Positions 1-12,897 of a stretch of 64,000 nucleotides of DNA are shown piece by piece. A program made the translations under genes and the position numbers. Under the pieces are notes generated by a model. It worked only from the letters and a program-made list of their open reading frames with translations, ran no database searches and had not been told where the DNA came from. Numbering within the stretch: position 1 is the first letter of the stretch; every line of letters starts with the position of its first letter. Source of the stretch: Opisthorchis felineus (Eukaryota > Platyhelminthes > Trematoda > Opisthorchiida > Opisthorchiidae); assembly GCA_004794785.1 (NCBI GenBank), contig SJOL01005754.1:347095-411094 (forward strand), given 5' to 3'.

Positions 1-3000
1 AGTTCCCTTGCAACCCGATTATGACGAGCACATCTGGCATCATGCGTGATCCAGCAGGACTGCAAAATATGCACCAAACTCTCCGGTTGACCACAGTTTC
101 CACGACACAAGTTCGTCTGGCCACCATGACCATGCCGAGCGCTTCCAACTCCCGTCCTGAGCAGGTGGCATCGGAGCTGGATACCGCGGATAAATATCCG
201 AGGAAACACTCGTTCTGGAAATACAAGCCATCGATTCGAAAGAGGCGAAGCGACCAACTCTCGTAAACCGCGACCGTCAACGCTGTTGTGCAGACTATCA
301 CCCCAAGCAGCCACCAGCTATTCATTGGTGTTTACGCATGCACCATGGACTCGGATCGGAAGGCTAAGATCCCGAACAATCTTGCCACATGCGGAATCGT
401 TGACCGCATTGCGTAGTACTCGGCACCCAGTCAGATAAAGTTTTTGTTTATTAAACGTTGCTGTATATTTTAAATTCGGTTTTATTTTGTGAGCTCCAAG
501 TTAACTGGCGGGAGTGTTTAAGTTGCTTTCTGTAAAAACATTCACTAAAAGTATAATTTTTAAGTAAGCAAGCCTTATCAGACTTTGGGCAACATCAGAA
601 CAGCAAGACAAAATGGATTGCTAGGTGCTAACAGTACATTTACGTTCATCAATTTTAAAACCGAAACATTCCAAAGTCGTAGAATGGAGGCATAGCAATG
701 TGCGTGGAGCATTTAATGTCCATTAACATCACAGTTGAAATAGTGGATTCAGTAGTGTCAGCTGCAAAATAGGCTGATAGCCTGAACCGGAAGCTTTTGT
801 GCGCAACTCTTGGATAGTTGGGCTTTGATAAACGCAGCTTCATAGAAGGCCAAGAGGTAAGACTACCATGAAGGCTTTCGAAATCGCTAATCACTGGAAA
901 ACTCAGGAGTAATAAAGGTAACCAATTGAAGGATGGTACTGGGTGGTAGTGCATTTCTACGTAGGCATTCATGGAAGAAAAACACAATTGTTCAGATAAT
1001 TGAAGTTATACCGAACTATCCCTTGACTACCTTTGCAAAAATGTAACTCAGTGCATCATATTCTTTGACTTCCCTCCATCACCTTTCCGATATCACGCAT
1101 CCTGTTTGCTGCTCCTACAGCATACCTGTAACATAACCCCCTTAGTTGATACTTATCAGACGTCTGATATTTGAGTTACTTTATCTCTTCATTTTTACGG
1201 AAGTTTCATCCGGAGTTCGGGATGCTCCTTCATGGTTTTCGTTTAGCAACCGCTGATGGCCTCCACGTTTGCAGCCACATGGTTCTTACCTTTATTTCTG
1301 GCGTTAAGCCATTTACCTTCCACAGTCTATATCACATCAAAAACGGCTTACTTTGACACAAAGTTGGGCTTGCGCTGTAAAGTGCGCCACTTCAGCTACT
1401 TCACCACTTCACAGTAAAATCATAAATCCATCCATACTACTTAAAAGGCTACTAAAAGTAAGCAAATAATCGTGTCGCAGATCCCTATAACTCGCACTTT
1501 CTGCTGGGCCACATGGCCATGGAATGCCACACACAAAAGATGGATGCATTTTGCAACCGGACAGAATTTGAGCAAACCAGCACAAAATTGTCTGCATACC
1601 TCGGGCACCTTAGGTTATCCTAGGGAGGAAGTTTTACGCTGGGGTTAAAAGACTTGACATAAAACCAACTGGTGCAACGACGAAGTAGCCGTGATTCGGC
1701 CTCGCTGATAGCCAAGCACCTGGTGGCCACACGCTACCCAGCTGACCCCAACCCATCAACTAGAACATCGGCAACTAACTATCAGCAAAGCGCTACTGAT
1801 CTGGCGTATGGAAGTTTTTCTTGTGCGGTGCATGTCTAACACGAAACCTGCCTTTCATTGGCCTATTTGTGCACCTATTTGTACGCGTATGCAGGTCCAT
1901 CAGGAATGTAGATGTGCGTTTCACGCTGCGGCTGATCATACTAAATGAAACGGCGACATCTCGCTTAAGTTGTCTTTTGTTTTCTATATGAGATGCACAA
2001 AGCGTACTTACTTTTCAGAATTAGAATTTAACGTAACTTTTTGCGCCGCAGGTTTATATTATGGGTTTGAATTTATGACCACCGTGGAACCGAATTTTCG
2101 GGATGACATGTAGTATTCAGTCACTAAGATGCGCTTCTGCCCTATTTCGTCCAGTTTCAGGTGGACAAACAGTGCTCAGCATTTTATGTTACAACGAAAA
2201 TTCTTACAATAAGCGTACTTATTCCATTCACCTAAAAGACCTCTTTTTTGCGGAGTTATTGTGATTCGTATTCACCAACCGGACGTCAATTCAAGATCGA
2301 TGAACTTAACGGGCCAGAATTCTCACTGAAGTTACCTCCTCGAATGGTGACGAAACGTCTGCCAATCAGTTGCCACGCTCGGTGAACAGATCAACAAGCA
2401 CCTGATCAATTCCTAATGAATGCACCCGAGCTACCAATACTCCAACACATTACCAGAATGCTTTCTGTTTTTCAGCGAGCTGGTTTTGCATCCCGCAGAT
2501 GATGAAAGTATACTAAACCGTTCCACAATGATGACCTTTATACGCATGCTGAAAGTAATCTACCACAAATAGTCAACTGGTTGCTGAACAATACAGTCTG
2601 AATACACGAATACAAGTCATTTATTTCAGAAATGTCGACATTCCATTATCCGCTACTCCAGTATTGAACTACGGTGAATGTTTGTTGACTAAAACGGCAA
2701 TGAGTGCACCATTACACATAGGAAGCTTTCAGATGCTGTGGAGGTTTCTTTAAGCATGCAATTACAGTTGTTCGCATAGCAACACCAAACTATGTGGCAG
2801 ACGTTTGAATCTTGATGAACAAATAGTTTTTGCAATCTCGTCCTCAGGTCAATATTCATATGATGGTTACATAGTTAAGACAGTACAAATTAAGCTGTAA
2901 AGTGAGTTATGATTCGCCCAACATAACAGGTTTGTGGTATGGACAACCAGCTGACCGCTAGATTATTGCGACTGTTGGGTGTGTGCGTGTGTCAGGTAGC

Positions 3001-6000
3001 ATCCGGTGTCGCAGGACCAAAGCAAGCTAAGTGTTCGCTGGATTGCGTAGGCTTATTGTAACAGCCTCAGCCTTTACTCAAGACCGCTTTTGGATCTACT
3101 TTGAAAACCTGCGCGGAACCCGAAGAAAATTTGCTCGTCAACTATTCTTTTAGTGAAATTGTGGGAATATTCTAACATGTCTGAGTCAAGCAGCAAAATT
3201 CTTCAAGAGCTTCAGTTGTGTTTAGTCACAAAACGAACCCTAAGTGAGACAATATTTCGTCTGCCAATGACCCTCCGTGTTGTTTGTATAGATTTTATTT
3301 ACAAGTTCAAAACATTCGCTTCTGTATAGGATAAATGAATCACCTATGGGACACCTGAGCTCCCCACCTGACTGCACTAACAACTGAGCTTCCGCGGACA
3401 CCGTATCTATGCTCCTGAGTGACCCATCGATTCGTCACACATACACCGATTGTTTTTAACAGTTCAAACTGCTGCAGTTAGAAAATCTAGTCTACAATAA
3501 AGTTCGGCTCATTACAACATTCAAACAAAGGGCTCACCAGTAGCCTTGACAAACATCAAATTTAAATCCATTAAGTAGAGGTGTGATGAACCATTTTGGA
3601 GTTCAGGTGCATATGTGTGACAAGAAGCAATGTCTGTGGTAGCCCCCTTGTCCCGTAAGCGAAATGTCGTGTGTTCATGTGCCACCCAAGGGCGTTTGTT
3701 TTCTTCTCTTGTGTTGTTTCCGTGGTCTCCTATTCAAACTAATTAGGACATCTAGCAGCGCCCAGTATTTTGTACTAGAAAAACTACATTACTGCAGGGA
3801 TACAACGTAAACTGCGATAAGGAATTTGACGTTTATCCGGACCGGTCAACTCTACTGAAGTTGGTGAGCCTTGCATATTACCCGAAAGGAAAAGGGAAAC
3901 GTTCTACCTGCGAGACACATTTCATTCATCGTGTATACTAATCCGCGGATCGGAATGAAATGAACCGGCACACTAAGGCTGCTTTTTGCCGGCGGTGGGA
4001 CCAATCATAATTACATGACCAGTGAACGCCTACTCGATTGAAAAGGTGAAAATTATGAGAGCTCGCTCTGCTTTCAGAATGGCGGTTGAACGAATGTTCA
4101 GTGAGAAATTGTCATTTTATTCAAATGAATGCAGTTTAATTTCGTCACCTTGCCCCTGCGATGTGTATATTTGGAGCTGTTTGTATGAAGACAGGTGTTT
4201 GGGCCAGGTAAACTCTGCATCGTTTAGCAGAACATGCACTCCTCCCCGGAGCCCGTAATGCGTTTAAATCCCAGGTCACCAGAGGGCTGAGTACGTTTTC
4301 TCCAGTTGACGAAAAGTGTTCCTTGTAATACGTGTCAGTGGGATAGGGTTGTCCGGCGATTAGCGCACCCATTAGGGGTGTGTGTGAGTTTGGCCTTACC
4401 TCGACACTCTGACACAACTCCTGAGTAGTGGACTGAATACCTAGCTGGTGGGTTATTCACACGGGAACTGAAGTTAAACAGATCAACTGCATCACATTTA
4501 GTGAATACTAGAAATCTGAGTCGAGATCCAGACGGATCAATCTGCTGTGGTGTGCTTCCACTAAATCTCCAATCCAGAGCATGCCTTGCCGATATTCATG
4601 AGATTGATGTACAGTCTCTTTGCATACAATACTCCACGTAAGCTTGGTATGTGCTGATATTGTGGTGAATACACGCTGCTGAATTTTCTACGACAAAGGC
4701 AAGAATAAGAATGAAAAATGTTTGCGTATTTTGTGAAAATAATATTCAATCTTTTGGCATTCGTAAAACCACCCCGAGTCGAGTTTCTTGAAGTTACCTC
4801 AACATCCGGTGATCACTCAGCACACAATGAAACAAGCGATCCAAAGGGACTCTGACAGTAACAAGACAATATTTCATTTCGGGACGATCAGTTCCACTAA
4901 AACAGTTCAACCAGGTCAACCAGAACACGCTGCTTGACGTGACAAAAGCAAGAGAGACTCCATTCACTTGATCAAATACAGCATCAGACCCGATATGTTT
5001 CAAACGCTTGTACGGAGGTGCCACCCACCTCATGTTCGTACTAATAGTTCATCGTAATGTAATGTAAAAGCATTTTCGCCGTTTGAAGAGAGCAAGGTCT
5101 CATAGGGAGATCGTTAAGGAGGACTGATCTACTGGGTAGCTACATAGATGAGGACATTTGGGGCTCTTAAGTTTGCCGAGAAGACTTAGACATTCCTGTC
5201 GAAGAAAAAAGAACTAATAAGAGGAGAACGAGGCCTCAGTGATATTATTACTCCGGTGCTTGTTCAATCAAAGCGTATTGATTTTGCTCAGCTGCCAAGG
5301 TACACCTGATTTTAGTATGCAGCAGTGGAACCATCCAAATGGAATACGGCCGGATAGAAAACTGGAATCAAGGGAAGTGCAATTACAGATAATATTGACA
5401 CAACGTTCTCCAATATAACATTCTCAAATTCTAATTTTATACAGGATTAATAATCCATACCTAAAGCGTACACCCTATTCACTGGTAGACAGTTTTGATG
5501 TTTCTTAAGAGAGAGCAATCTAAGCGGAGTGCGTGTACTCAGAAAAAGAAACAAGGTAAATGGGGCTTTCTTGCTCATAATGGATGGATATGCACCTTGC
5601 TCCCTTTTTTCTGTCTTCACCCAATAGTGTAGCACAATCTGCGATCTTAGTTTGCAATACAATGGAAAACGAACCGAATACGTGGTTGCACAGCTATCAC
5701 ACGTGTGTTTGTATGTGAATGTATTGATTCATGGAAAAAATACAATCTTTGGTAATCCAGAACGCAAGTATTCTTTGTACGGACTAGTTCACGAGTGTAA
5801 CCGAGAAAATGGAGCAAGGGAATAGGAACGGCCAAACAGAACGGATTAAATGCTACACTCATAGTTCTGGGAATCAGATGGAAACAGGTGCTCGCGTGTT
5901 TTGATTTGGAGATGTGTTGAGCTGAATGAAACCAAAACCTGAGGCCTATTTGAAGTAGTCACGAGAGAGGGGGATAAACAACTGCACAGACCAGGTTACA

Positions 6001-6169
6001 AATTTCAACCGACTGCTACGGACAGGAAGGATGAAATTGGATCAAGAGGATTTGAACAAAAATGACCAATCCAAAACAAGGGAAACCCCAAGCAATTACA
6101 AAAGCCACGGTTGTAGAACACGGTTGAAAATAACAGCGTGGTGTTTCAGAAGGGCTGAGTGGATTAAAG
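1..6169. other. Region downstream of the zinc-finger gene, no recognised gene
   Basis: Holds the 3' flank and any 3' UTR of the zinc-finger gene. The first 270 bp are GC-richer, with overlapping ORFs on both strands (21-266 plus, 40-231 minus), and could be a retroelement piece, but I recognise no motif. A box A-like relic lies near 3.35 kb. Otherwise there are only chance-length ORFs. Confidence 0.5.
3330..3420 (-). repeat. Possible tRNA-derived relic (box A only)
   Basis: On the minus strand, AGCTCAGTTGTTAGTGC fits a tRNA box A well. No acceptable box B follows at the right distance. Weak. Confidence 0.25.
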
Positions 6170-6458
6170 TCACAGCAACTGTGTGCACATCTCTGCACCA
6201 GTGAAGTTTACACAGCCGCGTAGTTCACATCCTGTTCGGTGTCGAACGAAGCTGGACTCATTTAGAAACGTTTTCTGGCAAGCTCGGCACTGCAGAAGTT
6301 CCATCCCGTGCTGGCGTTGCTGATGACGCTTCAGCGAAGTTGAGTAGGGGAATTGTGCAGAACAAAGATTGCAAGCGTAGGGACGTTCTTTGGTGTGGAT
6401 GCGTAAGTGCCGACTGTAGTTACTAGGTTGAATGAACTCTTTTCCGCATGTTTCGCAA
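6170..6458 (-). CDS. C2H2 zinc-finger protein, exon D (fingers 7-9 and stop)
   Basis: Probable terminal exon. The acceptor CTTTCTCAG precedes 6458 and the frame runs to a TGA at 6172-6170. The first T completes the Arg codon from exon C, giving M-Q-F-R-C-E-T-C as a normal inter-finger joint. Finger 7 uses C240, C243, H256, H260. Finger 8 uses C268, C271, H284, H289. Finger 9 has C296, C299, H312 but Cys316 in the last position, a C2HC variant with H-x4-C spacing. An 18-residue tail follows and ends at residue 334. Coding lengths of the four exons from the chosen ATG total 1005 nt, exactly 335 codons including the stop. I saw no clear AATAAA just downstream. A further exon via a weak GT within the tail cannot be excluded. 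Confidence 0.85.
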
Positions 6459-6950
6459 CTGAGAAAGGTTACGGATAGAAAAAGGGATAGAAGTCAGTAT
6501 TTTCGAAACAGATAATTTCAAGTGTATTTCACAGCGTCAGCTAGGAGAACAGTTCGCTTGGTTCATTGTGAAATCAGATTGTCGGCGTAATTTTCAGATT
6601 AAGTCGGCGCGACCCACCTAATGGATGGGGATCATCTGACCCCCACTGTGCCTAGTCGAAGACGCTGCAAGATTTGGTTGCAAATCGATGTGAATGGTGT
6701 GAATGATGTCAATTTCTATCCATCCCGATTGCCTGAATCAGTGTCGGGAGGTGTGGGCATATCGGAATGATTATAGTAGGCTAGCATTAAGTGCCTTCCT
6801 CGTCCACTTTTATTCTTTTCTTCACAAGAAGGCTTCCAAATAAATCATGATATTGAGGCAGCGAAGCATCAGTGTGGAACGCTGATCTGGAACACTAAAT
6901 CTGTGGACAGCTAGAAGAGTCTCAGGGTAAACCCCACATGATGGTCGACA

Positions 6951-7390
6951 AATACACGCATTTGCAAATCAATTTGGTTCTCACGGGAGACTCAACTGAA
7001 TCACTCGGTTATGATATTCTTCAACTGAATGTGCTTCACAAAGGTCGCCTCAAGTTTCAGTTGGCATGTTATTCGAGATATCACAGTATATTCTCATAGA
7101 GGAAACTGCTCACAAGGTTGCTGAAAACTCTTCGACAGCCCACGACCGGTTTCGCTTATCTTGGGGCTCATCAGGTAGGCGCAGTCCCCGAGTTTCCGTC
7201 AACATTAAGTTCCACTTCAACCCAAAAATTTTTACGAAATTAACTAAACACGCTCATCTGCACTCCAATTTGGTTTTCACGGGAGACTCAACTGAATCTC
7301 TCGTTTATGATGTTCGTCAACTGAATGTGCTGCAGCAGGCAACCTCATGTTCCAGCTGGTACGATATCTAGGATATTGCAGTATATTTTC
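6951..7390 (-). repeat. Hammerhead-bearing repeat, about 1.4 tandem units
   Basis: The block near 6965-7090 recurs at about 7262-7385 with a spacing of about 296 bp, including a TTTGGTT-x-TCACGGGAGACTC core and the GAATGTGCT segment. Between them lies one ribozyme-containing segment. This is a tandem arrangement of a roughly 296-bp unit, matched by the 307-bp unit at 49801-50107. The ribozyme is read on the minus strand. Confidence 0.75.
7138..7180 (-). ncRNA. Hammerhead ribozyme, dispersed-repeat family, copy with weakened helix II
   Basis: Helix I GCCUAC/GUGGGC, CUGAUGA, GAA and the ACCGGU-C segment are all intact. Helix II is reduced to about two pairs because the usual GGGC arm has changed. 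The predicted cleavage site follows C at 7144 (minus strand). Likely impaired. Confidence 0.65.
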
Positions 7391-7959
7391 CTGCATTAGT
7401 GTTTCACCAGAAATGCTGACAACATCTCTCATCAATTCGTCGGTCCACTTTGTTTCAGAAACCTGGTGGTAGATTGCCAGCTGCCATCATCTGACTATGA
7501 CCACCATCCCAATATGTGCACTGGTTGGGTTGCCGTGTATATAGGTTGTTCGGGTAGATTTTGAAACGATGGTCATTCTGCCGGTGCATAAGGAGCATAA
7601 GGCAACTCGGGCGTGATCATCAGTTAAAAGAATCATGTTTACTATCTAGTGGGTGCGCACCGCTGTCATTCAGCTCGGAGGAATAGGGCTAATAAAAGAA
7701 TTGATCTCTATCCGGTGTGCGACTGACCGTGACCGAAGCCGGGTTAGTCGATTTCGGTAAAATATGTTCTTATGCTAATTCTGCTGATAGAAATTCCAAA
7801 GCTGTGTGGCCAGTCTAAAGCACGGCCTTTTGAGGCTGGCTAGTCAGATACTTTTCTCCGGACTGAGCAACTGTGTAGTGGTATACCAATCCGTGCTAAT
7901 TCCTCTCTCTTATGAGTGAATCGCAAACGATCGCACTGCCCCAGGAGATTGTTAAACGT

Positions 7960-8600
7960 GGAACGTCCACACAATGAGGGATAAATCTGACAACCAAGTC
8001 GACCGTCGTGCGAGCTACAGCTTTTGTGCTGCAATGGAACGAAAGAGAGACGGGAAAGATGTCGCGGCCCCCAATAAGACAGAATAGGCTGACCAAAAAG
8101 GCTCTCGCTGATTCTGTAAATAGATGATTCTGCATACAGAATCTACTGGATCCGCCATCCGAGAGAACAAAAACGGGGTCTTGATGTCAGTTCCACCTTG
8201 CCAGACCCGGCCAAGGAAATTCTCGACAGAGAATGCCGTGGTATCAGTCCACGTCTTGCTTCACTGAGGCTGAGATTGGCAGGCCAAACTTGCGCGACCG
8301 TGATCAGTGCATTCACTCCTGTTCTAAGCTCTACAGATCACCAAAAAAGAAACCCCTACATTGAATTTGGTACCCCACTTTGATCATTTCCGAAGACCGA
8401 CAAGATTATCTTGTTTAGAGACTTCAATGCACTTCTCCATTTAGATCACTCCGTATGGCTAGGCTTTTTCGAATGCCACGACATCATCGCAGTAAAAGCA
8501 AACGCAAACCAACTTTTCAGACTTTGCTCCATCCACGCGATTTTTATCAATAATACGGCATTTTGCCTCCAACACAAACACATTCCTGCATAGACACGCC
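7960..8600 (+). pseudogene. LINE AP-type endonuclease relic
   Basis: Plus strand, decayed. 8198-8383 reads RLASLRLRLAGQTCATVISA, matching the conserved run L-RLPL-G---ATIISAYAP of RTE-type endonucleases. After one stop, 8411-8593 continues in the same frame with RDFNALLHLDHSVW, equivalent to the GDFNARVG-x-DH-x-W motif, then FRLCSIHAIFINNTAF, equivalent to LL-C---L-ITNT-F. GDFN is RDFN here, so the motif itself is altered. Sequence from about 7960 may hold the earlier part of the domain in broken frames. Confidence 0.7.
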
Positions 8601-9179
8601 TTTGCAGCGACACTTTCTACTCGAATGCTTTACTGTTTGCTAGTGAGACATCAGATTGGTGTACATCAGAAGAGTAGTGCGAGCAGCCGAAAGTGGAACG
8701 GGACACCAGCTTGTCCGAACGAAGAGTAAAATGTAGCTTCTCAAGCTACACTACACCAACTGGTTCAATAAGCTCACAAAGATTGATTTACATCGTTTAA
8801 AATAACCTATAATTAGGTTGGCGCCACGAGTACCTTTACTATAAAGCAAGATGGCCAATTATAAAATCTATCACTAGATTTGAAAGGTGGAATGAATCAC
8901 CACTTATTAAAAGAATATAATAGAAGAACATACTGAGCTCATCTTTTGACCAGCTGGAAAAGGATTATTGTTGATGGCCACCACTGGCTCACAGCTGGAT
9001 TCACAACTGTCACCGCCAGCCAGCCAAACTAGCCGGTCAGTCGGTGGTTCAGCCATACTCAGTGAACGAAGGTAGTTTTTCAAGCCGCTGCCGAAAATTA
9101 CGAGAATAACGAAATGAAAGCCACACATTTGAAGCTGTGGCCCAGTTTCCCCATTAAAGATAAGCTGTGCTATTTGTCT

Positions 9180-9390
9180 GATAAAGCGAAAAGGTAGGGA
9201 GCCACACTTCGAAGGCTGAGGCTTTCCCGCAGAGCCATCAGTAGAGTAAAGGGACCATATCTTTCAGGACCACTAAACACTGGTGTGCGTTTCTGGGATC
9301 CCCATCCGAGCAGAAGGCAGCTGCCAGCGCAACTGAGTTGATGATAAGGGCTTTCGTGCCTTGTTGCCAGATTATGAAGTGACGGTCACA
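9180..9390 (-). pseudogene. LINE C-terminal relic
   Basis: On the minus strand the CAGCGCAACTGAGTT segment and its flank read as a broken RLPGWGPRD-like block, the C-terminal motif of the RTE-type LINE. The same segment recurs at about 30695 within another LINE fragment. Confidence 0.5.
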
Positions 9391-12300
9391 GGGTCGTTTT
9401 CACTCAAGATCCCATAAGTTAGTTTCAAAAGAAAGTACACTGGATGTATTCAGGAAGGGGCTAGCTCGTTACAACTATTTCTTGAAGAGGGAAATTAAGG
9501 GACAGAACTGGAACTAAGAAGTACGAATCGCAATGAAGCCGAATAAGACTGCTTTGAGAAGCGTGCCTGAATGAAATGCTGAAGGAATGCACTGTTCCAA
9601 CAGAACTTGAGGTTTGCCATGAACTGTGTAAAAGAGCGTCAATGTCACCCAAACAAACTGGATTGCAAGTAATGATGTTAAACACGGTTGTGTGATTGTC
9701 ACTTCATATTAGCAGATTCTGTATGTCGTTTCCTATTGAAAAAATGCCGAAATGTACGAAAAAATCTCACGGCATCAAATACCTAAAGCCAAAATAGGTG
9801 TATAGAAAAAGACAACCATATAGGGTGTGGAACGCTATTAGAACCTCAATTCGTTCCTAATTCGTTCCGCTTTCATTCACCTTACAACATTCGGACTTTC
9901 AACCTAGATGACTCAAGAGCGTCGTTCCTTGAATTTAGAATTACGTTTGATTCATTCAGCACAAAGCTCCCAAAGCATCACACTGAGTGCTGAGAGAGTG
10001 CTAAAAGTCATTAATGCCGCTTTATTGCTCCTACGGGTGATCCAATCCGGTAGTCGCCTTGCCCATGCATTGCATTCAACAAGCAAGGCACCCGTGGAGT
10101 TAACGAACGATGTTTCAAGATCGAAGTCGTAATACTACCCATCATGACTAGCACGCACTTCTGCGCTATGCCCTCGATACGAGCAGTACAGTGGTATATT
10201 AGACTCCACTGATAGATAGCAATTGAATCTCCTGAAAGGATACTGGAATAGGTCACAGATTGACGGTAGCAAAATTCGACTAGGCGAAAAGTTTAGCCAG
10301 GGACTTCCTGGTCACCATATCTAGGTAGGATAACAAGAATAACCACGGCAATGCGGAGAGGAAGTTCTTGAATGCCTGGAGCAACCAGGTAACAGTTAGC
10401 TCATACATAAAAAAAAATTCGTCGATTTGCAGACACTATTCCTCTGCGGGGTCTAGGTTAGTAAGACCATCATGTGTAAACATAAGGCCATAGATCCACG
10501 CAAAAATATGTGCATGATGATAAGGCTCACATAAAACTAAGCAGGCCTTGCGATGTATGAGACTGACTGATGAGTGGAATAGTGCAGGTGTGATGAAATT
10601 TTGTGGTGAAGCCGTTGCCAGCTCCGTTCATTAACTGTGTCTATTGGTATGTGTGCTTGGATCCATATTCAAGATTTCCAAAATCCCCTTTCCCTTCTAC
10701 ATCAGTTATCACCTTAAAATCGATGTGAACAGGCTTAATCTCGTTGGACAAACTCATTACCGGGTCGTTCTAGTTCTATCCAACTGAGCAAGTGATATTC
10801 ATCTTTTACCCATCCTGTGTGCTAAATTTCTTCCTCAGTTGTATTACTTCATATTAATCGTGCAGTAAGAATCAAACGAGGAGCTACTGGTCTTCGTTCA
10901 ATTGGATGCACATCCAGTTGACGTGGAAGAGCGGGCGGCCGGTTAGTAGGGCCCATACTTGAATGTGTCGGCTGACAACTGGGCTTCACTGAGTAACCTA
11001 TCCTCACCTGTAATATTCATATCCACATAGCTCTTGTTTGAACAGCTCTCCTCCTGTCCTGGCTTAGTTATTCTGGTGGGTCCACACTAAAGGCGGGAAG
11101 GACTAGACTCGCGTTCCCCTCTTATTGGAGCACATCAACAGTTCACTTCCTTGACCGCGCCGGCGTTTGAAAGCCAGATATCTGACATGTGTACGAACAT
11201 GTAGTCATTACTTCACCGGCTTACACTGGACCCGAATTGTCGTGTGTGAACAGGTGAACGGTTGACGGGTGTGACTGATTTATCCGACATCTCAAATGCT
11301 GACCCAATTACTGTCCTTGTAATGTCGACCGACTGACCCTTCTGCGAGGGCATCCCGGTCCAGCTTGTGCTGATGTAGTGGTGGCAACATGTTTACCTAG
11401 CATTTTAGATGTCTAGTTTTCGAAAGCTGGTGTGGCCAAGGATATGCACCGTTGATGAGCTCTAATAAAACGGAAGCTCGAGTCCGGTGCCGTCTGGCGT
11501 AGATTCACCAGAATAATTGAGCCAGTACAAGAAGACTGTTCAAGCAAGAGTGATGTGAATTCTAAAGACCCAGTGACCACCTACTTACAGCCAAATTATA
11601 GTAACCTATATTAAACAAGTTTGTGGTATGCAGGCAGGTTCGGCTTCTTTGGGCAGTGCTCAAGTTGCAGGAGCGCTTGGGGAGTATTTACAACACATTG
11701 ATGTTTCAAATGAGATTCCACTCGATCACGCGTATTCGTTAATGAAAAACACAAGTGAAATTAAGTTGAAACCGTCATTAGTAGTATTTAGGCAAAATTT
11801 GGGTACAAGCATACCCTTTACCAACTCAGGTACCGCAGGCGCTGCCCCACGTCACACACGTGCACTTTAACTCACACTGATTCGCAACACCTCTGCCACT
11901 GATGCGCATCAGCGACCTTAGCGAGCCCCTCGTATGACTTCTACAATAAGTTGGAGATTGATATCGTCCAGATACCCAAACGGCGTTGGTTTTGAATAAG
12001 TGTAGGGGAGACGAGGACTCTGAATATCTTGAAACTCAAGCCATCTACACACAAATTAAATGAAGAAAAAAACAGAGTCCTTGGACGTTGCTTTTGTCTA
12101 CGTGACATAATTTTAAAAAGAAACCGTTCGAACTCACTCAACAAACCTGGTTACTGTGGGCTTGTTTCTGTCCATGAAGGATTCGTGACCCTGATTTCAT
12201 AACCCTTGTGCGTGGAAAGGCACAGTGACGCCGTGCCGTCAGCTGATGACAAAACATTTTCAACCTCATTGCTCAGTCCAGACGAATTGACCAAAAGGCC

Positions 12301-12736
12301 AACAAGCTGTTCTGACATGGGAACTAGCACAGAATTTCGGCAGACAGAATGATTTCCGTATTTCAACAATTTGTCTGTTTGTATCAGTGCGAGTGAAGTA
12401 GTCCAACCTAGTTGAAGGTAGGGGCGAAGGATATCGGCCGCGCCATTCTATGCACAGCTCTTCAAATTACGGCGCCGAAATATGACAGCCACCTGATAAA
12501 CCGCAACCAGAAAATCTGTACTGGACTGTTGGGCGGTATATTTGATATATTTCATATAAGAGCAACAGGGGTGGGAGCAACCGACCTAGATCAAATAGGG
12601 ATCGAATACCGACGAGAGAGCTAGGATGGCAGCTTGGATGACTGTTTGGTCAATTAGACTACTAGGAGTAATTTACAATCCCTAATTTTGTAAACAACAC
12701 AAACTCAAAATAATAACTGCACAAAACCTTGCTCAC

Positions 12737-12897
12737 CGGAATTGCATCTCCTTTGTGTGCACTTTGGTGTGCATACGAAAATTACTCGCGTTGCTGAACT
12801 TCTTATCACACAGTGGGCAGTTATACGGCGTCTCCCCAGTGTGAATACGGATGTGGGCGTAAAAACCGCTTACGTGTCTGAAGGCCTTGCCACAAAC
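12737..12897 (-). CDS. C2H2 zinc-finger protein, exon C (rest of finger 5, finger 6)
   Basis: Third exon, 161 nt, too short to stand out as an ORF. The acceptor ACGACAG precedes 12897 and the donor CCG|GTGAGC follows 12737. It begins with V-C-G-K-A-F, which supplies the second Cys (C187) and the hydrophobic core of finger 5 after exon B's C-E, so C-E-V-C is rebuilt exactly. H200 and H204 close finger 5. A TGETPY linker leads to finger 6 (C212, C215, H228, H232). The exon ends two bases into an Arg codon that the next exon completes. The phase match at both ends, the linker spacing and the Cys/His spacing make this exon secure although its pyrimidine tract is weak. Confidence 0.88.

Larger units (their letters stand above)
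6459..12736 (-). other. Intron C-D of the zinc-finger gene
   Basis: About 6.3 kb between exons C and D with GT-AG ends. It holds a hammerhead-bearing repeat in about 1.4 tandem units (6951-7390), a decayed LINE endonuclease region (about 7960-8600, plus strand) and a short LINE C-terminal relic (about 9180-9390, minus). From about 9.4 to 12.7 kb I see no recognisable coding or repeat feature. A plus-strand open stretch at 11628-11870 has splice-like ends but no recognisable motif. Confidence 0.75.

Noticed and set aside
3635..3700. tRNA-like look around GTGGTAGCCCCC and GTGTTCATGTGCC
   Set aside because: Box B is too divergent and no cloverleaf can be drawn.
10565..10610. CTGATGAG string suggesting another hammerhead
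   Set aside because: No GAAA at the right distance and no helix II or helix I pairing.
11628..11870. Plus-strand open frame with a TATGCAG acceptor-like start and CTCAG|GTACC donor-like end
   Set aside because: Eighty codons, no recognisable motif, on the opposite strand within an intron of the zinc-finger gene; splice-like ends of this quality occur by chance.
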